Notes: generated from the letters alone by a model not told the origin. A stretch of 43,123 bases of DNA from Thermoanaerobaculum sp. (GCA_021154885.1 JAJKHS010000047.1:1-43123), one strand, 5' to 3'; shown: positions 34,273 to 42,875, counted from the first letter of the stretch. A program made the numbers and translations.

Positions 34273-35064
34273 TCAGCAGAACGCCTCGACTTCGGCCAGA
34301 GCACTTCGGAGCGATTCGACATCCACGACCGCAGGGATTTCGCGATGTGGCGTCTCGTCGTACGTCCGCCCACCGAGCTCGCGACCGGCGCGCGCTTTCT
34401 GCTTTCCTCCCCACTGTTTGAAGAAGAAAGGAACCTCCGCCTCCAAGCACTGGTCGCGGATCTGCACGACCCAGGACTCTCGGATCGGACGTGCACCCGG
34501 ACCGCTCTCCCCGCCGACGATGACCCAACCGATCGCGGAGAGATCGATCCTGCCGAGCGACTCCAGGAGCGGCTCGATCGACAAAAATCGGATTACCGCC
34601 GGAGCGGCTCGGAGGTGGTCGATCCGAGGTAGTCCCTGTTTCCGGTTTTCAACGCTCACTCCCCACCAGATGTGCGGATCCCCCGCGGCAAACCGCAGCT
34701 TCGTCTTCAGCAGGTCGCGCAGCCTCTCGGACCGCTTGGTGAGGACCTGGTAGGTGTGCCAACTCGCGAGCTGCATGACGCGGACGACCCGGACGATGTA
34801 ATCGTCGGGGACCTCTTCGTGGAACAGGTCGCTCATCGAGTTCACGAAGATCATTTTCGGCTTGCGCCAGAGCAGAGGCTGGGTCAACTTCTCGGGGACC
34901 AGGCGCAGGTCGAATCCCTGTTCGTAGGGGTGGCCCGGAACTCCGCGGAAGCGCTCCGCGAAGGTCTCCGCGTAGCAGTGGGCACAGCCGGAGGTGATCT
35001 TGGTGCAACCTCGCACAGGGTTCCACGTCGCATCCGTCCACTCGATGGCTGAGTGCTCGCTCAT
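34273..35064 (-). CDS. DUF5131 (phage Gp37/Gp68) three-Cys-motif protein
   Basis: A 263-aa protein of the Gp37/Gp68 family from the ATG at 35064. The N-terminal IEWTDATWNPVRGC...GCAHCYAE holds C20, C27 and C30, the three-Cys motif thought to bind an iron-sulfur cluster in a radical-SAM-like barrel. FVNSMSDLFHE and VGGESGPGARP are further family marks. It occurs next to TcmP in many genomes and phages; the function of the pair is unknown. Longer upstream ORF sequence is not conserved-looking. Confidence 0.88.
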   Translation of the reverse strand: MSEHSAIEWTDATWNPVRGCTKITSGCAHCYAETFAERFRGVPGHPYEQGFDLRLVPEKLTQPLLWRKPKMIFVNSMSDLFHEEVPDDYIVRVVRVMQLASWHTYQVLTKRSERLRDLLKTKLRFAAGDPHIWWGVSVENRKQGLPRIDHLRAAPAVIRFLSIEPLLESLGRIDLSAIGWVIVGGESGPGARPIRESWVVQIRDQCLEAEVPFFFKQWGGKQKARAGRELGGRTYDETPHREIPAVVDVESLRSALAEVEAFC

Positions 35065-35128
35065 GCTGTGAGAATAGCCGGCAACGGGGCGTAAAAGCAA
35101 GAGAGGCTGCGATAGGTAGAGTTGGCCC

Positions 35129-36571
35129 TTACGGGAGACTCCCGGCGAATCGCACCACGGTCCCCGCCGCAGAGGAATCGATGCTGAGGCGACCGCCGAG
35201 GCGACCCGCCCGGCGCCGCATGGTCTCCAATCCCTCGCCGTGGCTGTTCCGGCGCTCCGGGTCGAAGCCCCGGCCGTCGTCCCGCAGCTCGACTTCAAGC
35301 CGGCGCCGGCGCAGGCTCACGGACAGCTCGGCCTGACGACAGCCGCTGTGGCGCAGGGCGTTGCAGAGGGCCTCCTTGAAGAGGAGGTGGAGATCCTTGC
35401 GGTAGGTCATGGGCAGGCGAGCTCTTTCGAAAGGCGAAAGATCCCCCACTTCGAGCTGCGCACCGGCGTGGACGAACAGCTCGGCGTAGGAGTCCTTGAG
35501 ACGCAGGAAAAGCTCGTACAGAGAGTCCTGCCGCGGGTTGACCAGCCAGACGATGTCCCCCATCCCGTCCACCAGCTCACGGGCGGTGGCGGCGACTCGG
35601 GCGAGCTCCGGCAGGTCGTCGGCCTTGCGGGCCGCCACCTCGGAGAGGATGGCGATGTCCGTGAGGCCGGCCCCGACCTGATCGTGGAGGTCGGCGGCGA
35701 TCGAGGCGCGCAGACGCTCCATCTGCAGCAGCCGGCGCATGCGAGCGGCGGCGTACAGGCCCGCAGTCAATAGGGCGAGCCCGATCACGGCGAAGACGAT
35801 GGCCAGCTCCGGATTCCGGCTCCACCAGGGAGGCGCTTGAAGGGTAATCGAGAGCCGCGCGGGCTCGCTCCACAGGCCGGCGTCGTTCAACGCCAGAACC
35901 TCGAAGAAATAGGCGCCGGGTTGCAGGTTCGGATAGTAGGCCGAGTGCTGTGCCGTCTCCATCCAGCCCGGGTCCAGCCCGGTCAGCCGATAGCGAAACC
36001 TCGTGGCAGGAGCCGCGAGATCGATCCCCGTGAACGAGAGGGTCAGGCCGTTGCGGGCCGGGCTTGCGGCTTCCGCCACTCCCCCGGAGGTCGGATGGAA
36101 GACGTGAACCTTCGTCAGCCGGGCGCGGGGCCGGTGGCCTGGAGAGTCGTCAGCAGTCGACCCGGAGGACTCCGGCTCGTGGATCGGGGGGCTCACCTCG
36201 AAATGGAAGGGCCCGTCGTCCACCGAGACCGGAGGGAGACGCTCCTGTTCGTCCGCCCGGAGGCGCAGGACTCCCGAGTCCGAGTCGCCCAGGTAAAGAT
36301 CCCCCTTCTCGCCGTTGGACAGGGAGAGGATGCGATAGCCTCGCGTCGCAGGAGCAGGCTCGGCTTGAACGGCGTCATGGTCCTCAACCACCTCGTCGTC
36401 CCGGTCCCCATCGAGCGTAGACGTCCTAGGATTGGCCAACCCATCATCCATCGAGAAGCCGCGGAGACTCCGGTTCTGGGCCATCGCCGCGGATGGTAGG
36501 CAGGCGGTGCCGAGCCACAGCGCGAGCACCGCGAGCCTCCCACCGAACGGCTGGATGAAACGAAGCGTCAT
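35129..36571 (-). CDS. NarL-type sensor histidine kinase with shortened sensor
   Basis: A 480-aa protein with a signal peptide, a periplasmic Y_Y_Y domain (~165-250, TFRYRLTGLDPGW-like), one membrane helix (~255-280), a HisKA_3 dimerisation helix with phospho-acceptor His296 (ADLHDQVGAGL) and an HATPase ending DDGRGFDPE/GTVVRF. Related kinases carry a ~600-aa Reg_prop beta-propeller before Y_Y_Y. Here only fragments (SMDDGLANPR, GDLYLGDSDSGVLRL) separated by acidic low complexity remain, suggesting a large internal deletion. It is co-oriented with, and downstream of, the LuxR regulator. Confidence 0.88.
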   Translation of the reverse strand: MTLRFIQPFGGRLAVLALWLGTACLPSAAMAQNRSLRGFSMDDGLANPRTSTLDGDRDDEVVEDHDAVQAEPAPATRGYRILSLSNGEKGDLYLGDSDSGVLRLRADEQERLPPVSVDDGPFHFEVSPPIHEPESSGSTADDSPGHRPRARLTKVHVFHPTSGGVAEAASPARNGLTLSFTGIDLAAPATRFRYRLTGLDPGWMETAQHSAYYPNLQPGAYFFEVLALNDAGLWSEPARLSITLQAPPWWSRNPELAIVFAVIGLALLTAGLYAAARMRRLLQMERLRASIAADLHDQVGAGLTDIAILSEVAARKADDLPELARVAATARELVDGMGDIVWLVNPRQDSLYELFLRLKDSYAELFVHAGAQLEVGDLSPFERARLPMTYRKDLHLLFKEALCNALRHSGCRQAELSVSLRRRRLEVELRDDGRGFDPERRNSHGEGLETMRRRAGRLGGRLSIDSSAAGTVVRFAGSLP

Positions 36572-36577
36572 GGTCTC

Positions 36578-36805
36578 CTATTTCTGTTCACAGGCGCCGG
36601 TCCGCGTGTGGCCGTTGGGGCACAGGTAGACGCAGCAGATCGCGTTGCCGAAATCTCCGATGTGGTCGAAGTCACAGCCGAGGAACGTCGGGAAGCACTG
36701 CAGGGCCTGGGCCGGCTGGGCGGTGATGGTGAAGACGCCGAAGGAAGCCAGCGCGGCGAGCAGGGCGAGACACAGCAGGCGGGTCAGGGTCGACTTTCTC
36801 ATCAT
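36578..36805 (-). CDS. Small secreted six-cysteine peptide
   Basis: A 75-aa precursor from the ATG at 36805 (a second ATG follows directly). An AAAGGAG RBS lies upstream. A clear signal peptide (basic RKSTLTR, hydrophobic 9-27) is predicted to be cut at AQA|LQC, leaving about 40 residues with six cysteines (QC, GC, ICC, LC, AC). Its stop is 6 nt before the histidine kinase start, and it lies downstream of the response regulator. A signal, a ligand for the kinase or a disulfide-rich effector are all possible. I recognise no family. Confidence 0.72.
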   Translation of the reverse strand: MMRKSTLTRLLCLALLAALASFGVFTITAQPAQALQCFPTFLGCDFDHIGDFGNAICCVYLCPNGHTRTGACEQK

Positions 36806-36944
36806 GTTTACGATCTCCTTTCGCAGGGTTCGTTGCTGCTTTCCACGAAGACGAGTCTGCGGGGAAAGAAGCCTGCGGAAAAGCCGCATGATGAGATGGT
36901 CGTGAATTCAGGAGAGCCGGCCCCTGCACGATCATGCGGTCTTC

Positions 36945-37601
36945 TCAAAGGAGCCCCTGGCGCAGGGCCTTGGCCACGGCCTCGGATTGGGAATGGGCCT
37001 GAAGCTTGCGATAGATCTTCCGGATGTGAAAACGCACCGTATCGGTGCTGATGCCGAGGCTGCGGGCGGCGGTCTGATAGGTGTTGCCGGCGGCGAGGCC
37101 GCGGAGGATCTCCCGCTCGCGCAGGGTGAGGCGGTGGCCGTCCTCCCCGGCGGTCTCCGCTGCGGTCTCCACCCGCAGGGTACGGAGCACCTCCACCACG
37201 CGCCGGGCGATCTGCGAGCTCATAGGCGAGCCCCCCTCGTGAGCCTCCCGGATCGCTTCGAGGAGCCGGGCCGGCGGAGTTTTCTTCACCAGATAACCAC
37301 AGGCCCCAGCGCAGAGGGCCTCGAGGACGAGCTCGTTGTCCTCGTGGACAGTGAGCATGAGTATGGGGAGTTGGGAGAGGATCTCCCGCGCCCGGCGCGC
37401 GCCGTCGATGCCGGACATGCCGGGAAGGCCGATGTCCAGGAGGAGGATGTCCAGGCGGGCTTCAGGGAGCCGGGCGAGCATCTCCTCGCAGGTCCGCCAG
37501 GCGCCGGCGCAGCCATACCCCGGCGTGCCGCCGATCAGAGCCGTGAGACCCTGGCGGGTCAGGGTCTGATCCTCGACGAGCCCGACCTGGATCGTGGTCA
37601 T
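36945..37601 (-). CDS. NarL/LuxR-type response regulator
   Basis: A 218-aa regulator. The receiver domain has acidic residues LVEDQ near residue 10, phospho-acceptor Asp56 (ILLLDIGLPG), the Thr in MLTVHED and Lys in LVKK. The C-terminal LuxR helix-turn-helix (~150-215) reads LTLREREILRGLAAGNTYQTAA...FHIRKIYRKL. It is the expected partner of the HisKA_3 kinase downstream in the same run. The 139-nt gap to the peptide gene may contain a regulatory leader, but nothing definite is seen. Confidence 0.93.
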   Translation of the reverse strand: MTTIQVGLVEDQTLTRQGLTALIGGTPGYGCAGAWRTCEEMLARLPEARLDILLLDIGLPGMSGIDGARRAREILSQLPILMLTVHEDNELVLEALCAGACGYLVKKTPPARLLEAIREAHEGGSPMSSQIARRVVEVLRTLRVETAAETAGEDGHRLTLREREILRGLAAGNTYQTAARSLGISTDTVRFHIRKIYRKLQAHSQSEAVAKALRQGLL

Positions 37602-37651
37602 GCTCCCTCTTGTACGAAGGGAGCACCGAAAGAGTTTTCCCGGGGCTTGGT

Positions 37652-39304
37652 CTACGAACCCTGCCGCAGGCGGAAACGCTGCAGCTTTCCCGTCTCGGTG
37701 CGCGGCAGGGTGTCCACGAACTCGATTTTCCGCGGGTATTTGTAGGGCGCGATGTGCAGCTTGACGAACTCCTGGAGCTCCTTGACCGTCGCGATGCCCG
37801 GCTCGGCTCCCGGATTCAGGATCACGAACGCCTTCACGATCTGCCCCCGCTCCTCATCCGCCACACCCACCACACCGCACTCCTTCACCTTGGGATGCTG
37901 GAGCAGCACGCTCTCGACCTCCGGCCCGGCGATGTTGTGACCCGAGGAGACGATCATGTCGTCCGTGCGCGCCTGATACCAGAAGTGGCCGTCCGCGTCC
38001 CGTAGATAGGCGTCGCCCGTGAGGTTCCAGCCGTGCTGCACGTACTGCTGCTGCCGCTCGGGATCGGCGAGATAGCGGCAGCCCGTGGGACCGCAAACGG
38101 CGAGCCGGCCGATCACTCCGGACGGGACCTCTTCGCCATCGTCGTCCACGACCTTCGCTTCATAGCCGGGGACGGCCTTGCCGGTGGAGCCCGGCAGGAT
38201 GTCGCCGTCCGAGGTGCTGACGAACTGGTGCAGCATCTCGGTCGAGCCGATGCCGTCGATGATCTCGATGCCCGTGGCCTGCTTCCACGTCTCGAACGTC
38301 GCGGCCGGCAGCGTCTCACCCGCCGAGACGCAGCGGCGCAGACTCGAAAGATCGTATTTTTCAACCAGCCCGGCCATGGCGCGGTAGGCGGTGGGAACGG
38401 TGAAACAGATCGTCGCCCGGTAGTCTTGAATCCCTTCCAGCAGGGTCGCCGGCGCCGACTGCTCGAGCAGCAGCGTGGCGGCGCCGAAGCGCAGGGGGAA
38501 GAACAGGAGGGCGCCGACGCCATAGGCGAAGGCGAGCGACGGCGAGCCGCAGAAGACGTCGTCCGCCGTGGGCTTCAGGACGTAGCGTGGAAAGCAGTCG
38601 GAGACCGCCAGGACGTCGCGATGGAAGTGCAGGGTGCCCTTGGCCAGGCCGGTGGTGCCCGAGGTGAAGAGGATCAGGGCCGAGTCGTCCGCGGCGGTGT
38701 CGCAGGGAGAGAAATCGGCGGGCTTGTCCCGCATCAGGGCCTCGAGCGAGCCCTCGCCGCTGTCCCCGCCGGTGCCCTGAAAATGAACGACCCGCGTGCC
38801 CTCGCGCGGCGAACCGTCGCCTTTCGTGCGCATCGCCTGCTCGCACTCGGCGGCGATCCGGGCATCGGTGAGGGCGAGGCGGATCTGGGCCTTGTCCGCG
38901 ATGTAGGTCAGCTCGCGCACGCGCAGCATCGGCATCGTGCAGACCACGACCCCGCCCGCCTTCGCCACCGCCAGCCAGCAGGCCGCCAGGAGCGGCGTGT
39001 TGGGCCCGCGCAGCAGCACCCGGTTGCCCGTCACCAGGCCCAGGTCCTCCACCAGGACGTGCGCGATGCGGTTCACCGTTTCCTGGAGATCCCGATAGCT
39101 CCAGCGTCCGCCCGGAAAGACGATCGCCGTCTGCTCGCCGTCGCCGGCGGCAATGCGCGCGTCGAGGAGCTCGGCGACGCAGTTCAGCCGTGGCGGATAG
39201 GCCAGCTCCGGCACGCCGTCGAAGATCATCCGGGGCCACAGCTCGCGCGGCGGCAGCGAGTCCCGGCAGAAGGTGTCGAGGTGCGCAGTGGGCTCCTGGG
39301 TCAT
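37652..39304 (-). CDS. Benzoate-CoA-ligase-like acyl-CoA synthetase
   Basis: A 550-aa ANL-superfamily enzyme. The P-loop-like motif LFTSGTTGLAKGTLHFHRD, the adenylate motif IDGIGSTEMLHQF and the hinge/catalytic motif YQARTDDMIVSSGHNI and LPRTETGKLQR with a C-terminal Lys are present. The GST-E-MLH and SLAFAYG elements match benzoate/2-aminobenzoate-CoA ligases best. It would convert an aromatic or small carboxylate to its CoA thioester with ATP. No downstream aromatic-degradation genes are in the window, so the substrate is tentative. Confidence 0.88.
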   Translation of the reverse strand: MTQEPTAHLDTFCRDSLPPRELWPRMIFDGVPELAYPPRLNCVAELLDARIAAGDGEQTAIVFPGGRWSYRDLQETVNRIAHVLVEDLGLVTGNRVLLRGPNTPLLAACWLAVAKAGGVVVCTMPMLRVRELTYIADKAQIRLALTDARIAAECEQAMRTKGDGSPREGTRVVHFQGTGGDSGEGSLEALMRDKPADFSPCDTAADDSALILFTSGTTGLAKGTLHFHRDVLAVSDCFPRYVLKPTADDVFCGSPSLAFAYGVGALLFFPLRFGAATLLLEQSAPATLLEGIQDYRATICFTVPTAYRAMAGLVEKYDLSSLRRCVSAGETLPAATFETWKQATGIEIIDGIGSTEMLHQFVSTSDGDILPGSTGKAVPGYEAKVVDDDGEEVPSGVIGRLAVCGPTGCRYLADPERQQQYVQHGWNLTGDAYLRDADGHFWYQARTDDMIVSSGHNIAGPEVESVLLQHPKVKECGVVGVADEERGQIVKAFVILNPGAEPGIATVKELQEFVKLHIAPYKYPRKIEFVDTLPRTETGKLQRFRLRQGS

Positions 39305-39331
39305 GAGATCGGCTCCATGCGGCCCGCGGGT

Positions 39332-39739
39332 CTAGATCACTCTGATTTCGATCAACCCTTGTAGGCCCTGGAAGTCTTCTGGATTCCGAGTATAGAGCGG
39401 AAGCTTGTGGGTTAACGCCGTGGCGGCGATCCACAAGTCCATGATTCGAGCCCTGGGCTGCCTCCCGGCCATCTTCACGGCGTGAGCGACTGCGGCGAAG
39501 GAGCGGGCCACGGCGGAGTCAATCGCGATCGGTTCAAAACTCGACTCCACCACGCCAAGGCGCTGAAGCCGATACTGACGCGTTATCTCATCCTTGGCGA
39601 CCAGGACACCGTAGTGCAGCTCTGCAAGAGTTGCCGCAGAGATGGAGATTTCCTCGGGGAGGTTCTCTTCGACGCTGGCGTCTTCGTCGCGAGCGATGAC
39701 CACAGAAGTATCGAGGAGACCTCGACTCACCTCTCCCAT
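39332..39739 (-). CDS. vapC: VapC-type PIN ribonuclease toxin
   Basis: A 135-aa PIN-domain protein from the ATG at 39739. A GTG at 39730, overlapping the antitoxin stop, is an alternative start. The acidic site is visible: Asp10 (LLDTS), Glu in LAELHYG, Asp in MDLWIAATA and a final acidic RNPEDF. VapC toxins cut tRNA or rRNA. It is translationally coupled to its antitoxin gene, whose stop is inside the toxin start region. Confidence 0.9.
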   Translation of the reverse strand: MGEVSRGLLDTSVVIARDEDASVEENLPEEISISAATLAELHYGVLVAKDEITRQYRLQRLGVVESSFEPIAIDSAVARSFAAVAHAVKMAGRQPRARIMDLWIAATALTHKLPLYTRNPEDFQGLQGLIEIRVI

Positions 39740-39984
39740 GGATCGCCCAGGTCGTCCAGATGCCCCCCCATGTCCTTGACATCCTCGAAGAATGTCGGAT
39801 CGGGAGTCTGGCTCTTCAAGATCTTCAGGAATTCCGCCTTGGGTATCCACTGCCGCCGTTGAACGGGTCCCAGCACAGCCACCGGGCGGCCTTCCACGGT
39901 AATCGTGAACCGCTCGCCGGACTCGGCCCGGCGAAGGATCTCGCCGCTATGATTCCTGAGCTCGCGCTGGGGGATGGTCTTCAT
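39727..39984 (-). CDS. vapB: Phd/YefM-type antitoxin for VapC
   Basis: An 85-aa antitoxin. The N-terminus MKTIPQRELRNHSGEILRRA...GERFTITVEGRPVAVLGP is the Phd/YefM DNA-binding and dimer fold. The C-terminal part (DPTFFEDVKDMGG) is the flexible toxin-binding region. Such antitoxins repress their own promoter, expected just upstream of 39984. The toxin gene overlaps its end. Confidence 0.92.
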   Translation of the reverse strand: MKTIPQRELRNHSGEILRRAESGERFTITVEGRPVAVLGPVQRRQWIPKAEFLKILKSQTPDPTFFEDVKDMGGHLDDLGDPWER

Positions 39985-40054
39985 GACTCGCCGAGTGTAG
40001 CATAAGTGCTACGCGATGAAGCGGAGGGATTGAGGCTACTTCCAAGAGCACCCG

Positions 40055-40591
40055 ATGATCCACCTGGTCCCCTTCACCGAGGCCGATGTCGACCGCCTCA
40101 TCGGCTGGATTCCTTCGCTGGAGGCGCTCCAGTTGTGGACGGCGTCCAGCTTCGACTTTCCGCTGACCCGGGAGCACCTGGAAGGACATCTGCGCGACAG
40201 CGCCCAGCGCGGCGACCGGCTGATCTTCAAGGCTGTCACTCCAGACGACGGAAAGGTGATCGGGCACGTCGAGCTGGGCGCCATCGATCACCACCACCGG
40301 TCGCTGCGCATCGGCCGGGTCCTGCTCGACCCGGAAGCGCGCGGCCGCGGTCTCGGGGCCGGGATGCTGTGCAGTGCTCTGGTCATCGCTTTCGAGACGC
40401 TCCAGATGCACCGCGTCGAGCTCAGCGTCTTCGACGTCAACCCCCGCGCCATCGCCTGCTACGAGCGGGTCGGCTTCCGGCGCGAGGGCATGCGCCGCGA
40501 ATCGTTCCGTGTCCGCGGCGCGCCCGGGCTCTACTGGAGCGACGTCGTCATGAGCATCCTCGTCTCCGAGTGGGCTGCCCTGAAGGCCTGA
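40055..40591 (+). CDS. RimJ/RimL-type GNAT acetyltransferase
   Basis: A 178-aa acetyltransferase. The acetyl-CoA loop is visible as LLDPEARGRGLGAGML (about residues 90-105), followed by VELSVFDVNPRAIACYERVGFRREGMRRE, the typical GNAT ending. The order is like that of RimJ/RimL N-acetyltransferases and small-molecule modifiers. It lies between two PIN-toxin modules and is divergent from VapBC; no functional link is evident. Confidence 0.9.
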   Translation: MIHLVPFTEADVDRLIGWIPSLEALQLWTASSFDFPLTREHLEGHLRDSAQRGDRLIFKAVTPDDGKVIGHVELGAIDHHHRSLRIGRVLLDPEARGRGLGAGMLCSALVIAFETLQMHRVELSVFDVNPRAIACYERVGFRREGMRRESFRVRGAPGLYWSDVVMSILVSEWAALKA

Positions 40592-40614
40592 TCTCACTTC
40601 TTCGACGTAGGACA

Positions 40615-41037
40615 TCAGAGCAGGGGCAGGAGACAACTGAAGCCTGCCTGCTCGAAATGGCGATCATTGGTGAATGCCTCATGTATCCCTTCGTCTTGCA
40701 TCACGAGGAAGCTGGCGCAATCCACCAAACCCCAAGTCTTGTCAGGGCGACTGGCATAGAGGTCGAGGGATCTCTGAAAGAGCTGTCCCGAGATGGAAAT
40801 CAGGCGAGCCCGCGGGCTCGATCGAATCATTCCAACGGCACGGGAGAGCTGCTTCCGAGCGCTGGTTCGAGCCAATCCGTTCCCAGTCTCCGCGATGATC
40901 CATTCTGTCAGAACGACCGAATAGCCCCGTTTCAGCAATCCCGTCCAAGTCGTTTCGGCCAAGGAGTGGAGAGCATCCGAAGAGTTGAGGAGAGCGAGCC
41001 AGCCGTTCGTGTCGAGAAAAGCCAGTCTAACCGGCAT
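40615..41037 (-). CDS. PIN-domain toxin, second module
   Basis: A 140-aa PIN-domain ribonuclease from the ATG at 41037. Acidic residues are Asp9 (FLDTNGWLALL), Glu in WIIAETGNG, Asp in LVDCASFLVM and Asp in FTNDRHF. It overlaps its antitoxin gene by 11 nt. The longer upstream open frame is the antitoxin read in another frame. Confidence 0.87.
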   Translation of the reverse strand: MPVRLAFLDTNGWLALLNSSDALHSLAETTWTGLLKRGYSVVLTEWIIAETGNGLARTSARKQLSRAVGMIRSSPRARLISISGQLFQRSLDLYASRPDKTWGLVDCASFLVMQDEGIHEAFTNDRHFEQAGFSCLLPLL

Positions 41038-41263
41038 TGCTGGCTTTCGGGTGTCCATACAGATAATGATCGATGTTCGTGGCGAGATCTGAGATCCCCG
41101 TCTCCACTGCCAGATCCGTGATATGGAATAAGGGGTCGGAGGCACCCTCTTCCATGCGCGCCTCGGCGGATTCCAATTCGATCCTCACCGAGGAGCCTTC
41201 GGGAAGCTCAATTCCTGGCTCCAAGACGATCGTGCCATCTTTGACTCTGCCTCGGTAGGTCAT
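41027..41263 (-). CDS. AF2212/DUF104-like antitoxin
   Basis: A 78-aa protein from the ATG at 41263. The N-terminal YRGRVKDGTIVLEPGIELPEG is the SpoVT/AF2212-like (DUF104) beta fold found in small antitoxins; the C-terminal SDLATNIDHYLYG is a likely toxin-wrapping helix. Its 3' end overlaps the PIN gene, so the pair forms a second toxin-antitoxin module distinct from the Phd-type one 1 kb away. Confidence 0.85.
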   Translation of the reverse strand: MTYRGRVKDGTIVLEPGIELPEGSSVRIELESAEARMEEGASDPLFHITDLAVETGISDLATNIDHYLYGHPKASNAG

Positions 41264-41280
41264 ACGCTGCCTCTCGGTCC

Positions 41281-41292
41281 GTATTCTATACT
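41281..41292. promoter_or_regulatory. Shared -10-like palindrome for divergent genes
   Basis: GTAT-TCT-ATAC lies in the 35-bp gap between two divergent starts (41263 minus, 41299 plus). TATACT on the plus strand (41287-41292) is spaced so that transcription would begin at about the ATG itself, suggesting a leaderless mRNA. The minus strand reads TATAGAAT. No clear -35 box. Confidence 0.35.
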
Positions 41293-41298
41293 GGTTCC

Positions 41299-42729
41299 AT
41301 GCCAATGCAGCCTCGGGACGCAGTCATCGTGGGAGCGGGACCGAACGGTCTGGCGGCGGCCATCGCCCTGGCTCAGGCGGGGTGGTCGGTCGAGCTGTTC
41401 GAGGCGGCGGCGACGGTGGGGGGGGGCGCGCGGTCGGCGGAGCTGACGCTGCCGGGCTTCGTGCACGACGTCTGCTCGGCCATCTATCCCCTGGCGGTCG
41501 GCTCCCCCTTCCTCTCCCGGCTGCCTCTCGAGCAGCACGGGCTGCGGTGGGTCCATCCTCCCTTTCCCCTGGCGCACCCGTTCGACGACGGCACGGCCGC
41601 CGTCCTCGCCCGCGGCACCAAGGAGACGGGCGAGAGCTTCCACGAGAGCGCCGACGCGCGGGCGTGGGACCGCCTCTTCCGGCCGCTCGCCGCGGCCTGG
41701 GAAGGGCTCGCGCCGGACCTCCTCGGGCCGTTTCACTGGCCCCGGCACCCGTTCCAGATGGCGGGCTTCGGCCTGCGGGGCCTGCGCTCCGCGTCCGGCT
41801 TCGTCCGTGGCCGCTTCCGCGGCTTTCGCGCCCGGGCGCTCTTCGCCGGCCTGGCCGCCCACTCGTTCCTGCCGCTGGAGCAGACTCCCACCACCGCCGT
41901 CGGCCTGCTGATGGGCCTCACCGGCCATGCCGTGGGCTGGCCCCAGCCCGTGGGCGGCGCCCAGCGCATCCCCGACGCCCTGGCGAGCCTGTTGCGGGAA
42001 ACCGGAGGGACGATCACCACCGGCCGCCTCGTGCGCTCAGTCGGCGAGCTCCCCCGCGCCCGGGCCTACCTCTTCGACCTCACGCCGTCCCAGATGCTGC
42101 GACTGGACGGCCTGCGCTGGCCCCCCCGCTACCGCCGGCGCCTGGACGCGTATCGCTACGGCCCCGGGGTCTTCAAGATCGACTGGGCGCTCTCCGGGCC
42201 GATCCCCTGGAAAGCCCCGGAGTGCCGCCAGGCCGGCACGGTCCACGTCGGCGGCACCCTGGAGGAGATCGCAGCCTCGGAGCGGGCCTCCTGGACGGGA
42301 AAGGAGTGGGATCGGCCGTTCGTCCTGGTGGGTCAGGCGAGTCTGTTCGACCCCAGCCGCGCGCCGGCCGGGTCCCATACGGGTTGGGCTTACTGCCATG
42401 TACCGAACGGCTCGACGGTGGACAGGACGGAGGTGATCGAGCGGCAGATCGAGCGCTTCGCGCCGGGCTTCCAGGACCTCATCCTCGCCCGGTACATGCG
42501 CAACACGGCCCAGCTCGAAGCCTACAATCCCAACCTTGTGGGCGGTGACATCAACGGCGGCGCCGCCACCCTCTCGCAGCTCTTGACCCGGCCGGTCGCC
42601 CGGCTCGACCCGTACGCCACGCCCGATCCGCGGGTCTTCCTCTGCTCGTCGAGCACACCACCAACCGGCGGCGTGCACGGCATGTGCGGCTACCACGCGG
42701 CGCAGTCGGTGCTGTCACGGCGTCTATAA
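41299..42729 (+). CDS. Phytoene-desaturase-like FAD oxidoreductase
   Basis: A 476-aa flavoprotein. The dinucleotide-binding motif VIVGAGPNGLAAAIALAQAG lies at ~9-28, followed by the acidic end of strand two (ELFEA). The C-terminal SSTPPTGGVHGMCGYHAAQ is the FAD-binding signature of NAD(P)/FAD-dependent desaturase/isomerase-like enzymes related to carotenoid desaturases. No carotenoid genes are adjacent, so the substrate is uncertain. No RBS is visible before the ATG. A second ATG lies 6 nt on. Confidence 0.87.
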   Translation: MPMQPRDAVIVGAGPNGLAAAIALAQAGWSVELFEAAATVGGGARSAELTLPGFVHDVCSAIYPLAVGSPFLSRLPLEQHGLRWVHPPFPLAHPFDDGTAAVLARGTKETGESFHESADARAWDRLFRPLAAAWEGLAPDLLGPFHWPRHPFQMAGFGLRGLRSASGFVRGRFRGFRARALFAGLAAHSFLPLEQTPTTAVGLLMGLTGHAVGWPQPVGGAQRIPDALASLLRETGGTITTGRLVRSVGELPRARAYLFDLTPSQMLRLDGLRWPPRYRRRLDAYRYGPGVFKIDWALSGPIPWKAPECRQAGTVHVGGTLEEIAASERASWTGKEWDRPFVLVGQASLFDPSRAPAGSHTGWAYCHVPNGSTVDRTEVIERQIERFAPGFQDLILARYMRNTAQLEAYNPNLVGGDINGGAATLSQLLTRPVARLDPYATPDPRVFLCSSSTPPTGGVHGMCGYHAAQSVLSRRL

Positions 42730-42874
42730 TGGACCTATCTGGACGAGGGATCCCGGCGAGGTCGAGCGCTATTCCCGCATGATACTCGCCGCAGCGCGCG
42801 AACGCCATGAAAGGTCGACGCGGGAATGGCCACGGGTTCTGGAACGGCTCGCCGGGTTGGCGGCTTCGCGCTGA
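42729..42874 (+). other. Possible coding remnant after the oxidoreductase
   Basis: In one frame this reads YNGPIWTRDPGEVERYSR then MILAAARERHERSTREWP and VLERLAGLAASR before a stop at 42872-42874. This is protein-like, amphipathic composition unlike repeat DNA. The only in-frame ATG gives 33 residues and has no clear RBS. It may be the tail of a broken gene or a short ORF. A TATAAT hexamer overlaps the preceding stop codon (42725-42730). Confidence 0.3.
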
Positions 42875-42875
42875 A

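Noticed and set aside
33810-34753. Plus-strand ORFs opposite TcmP and the three-Cys protein
   Set aside because: Shadows of well-matched minus-strand families.
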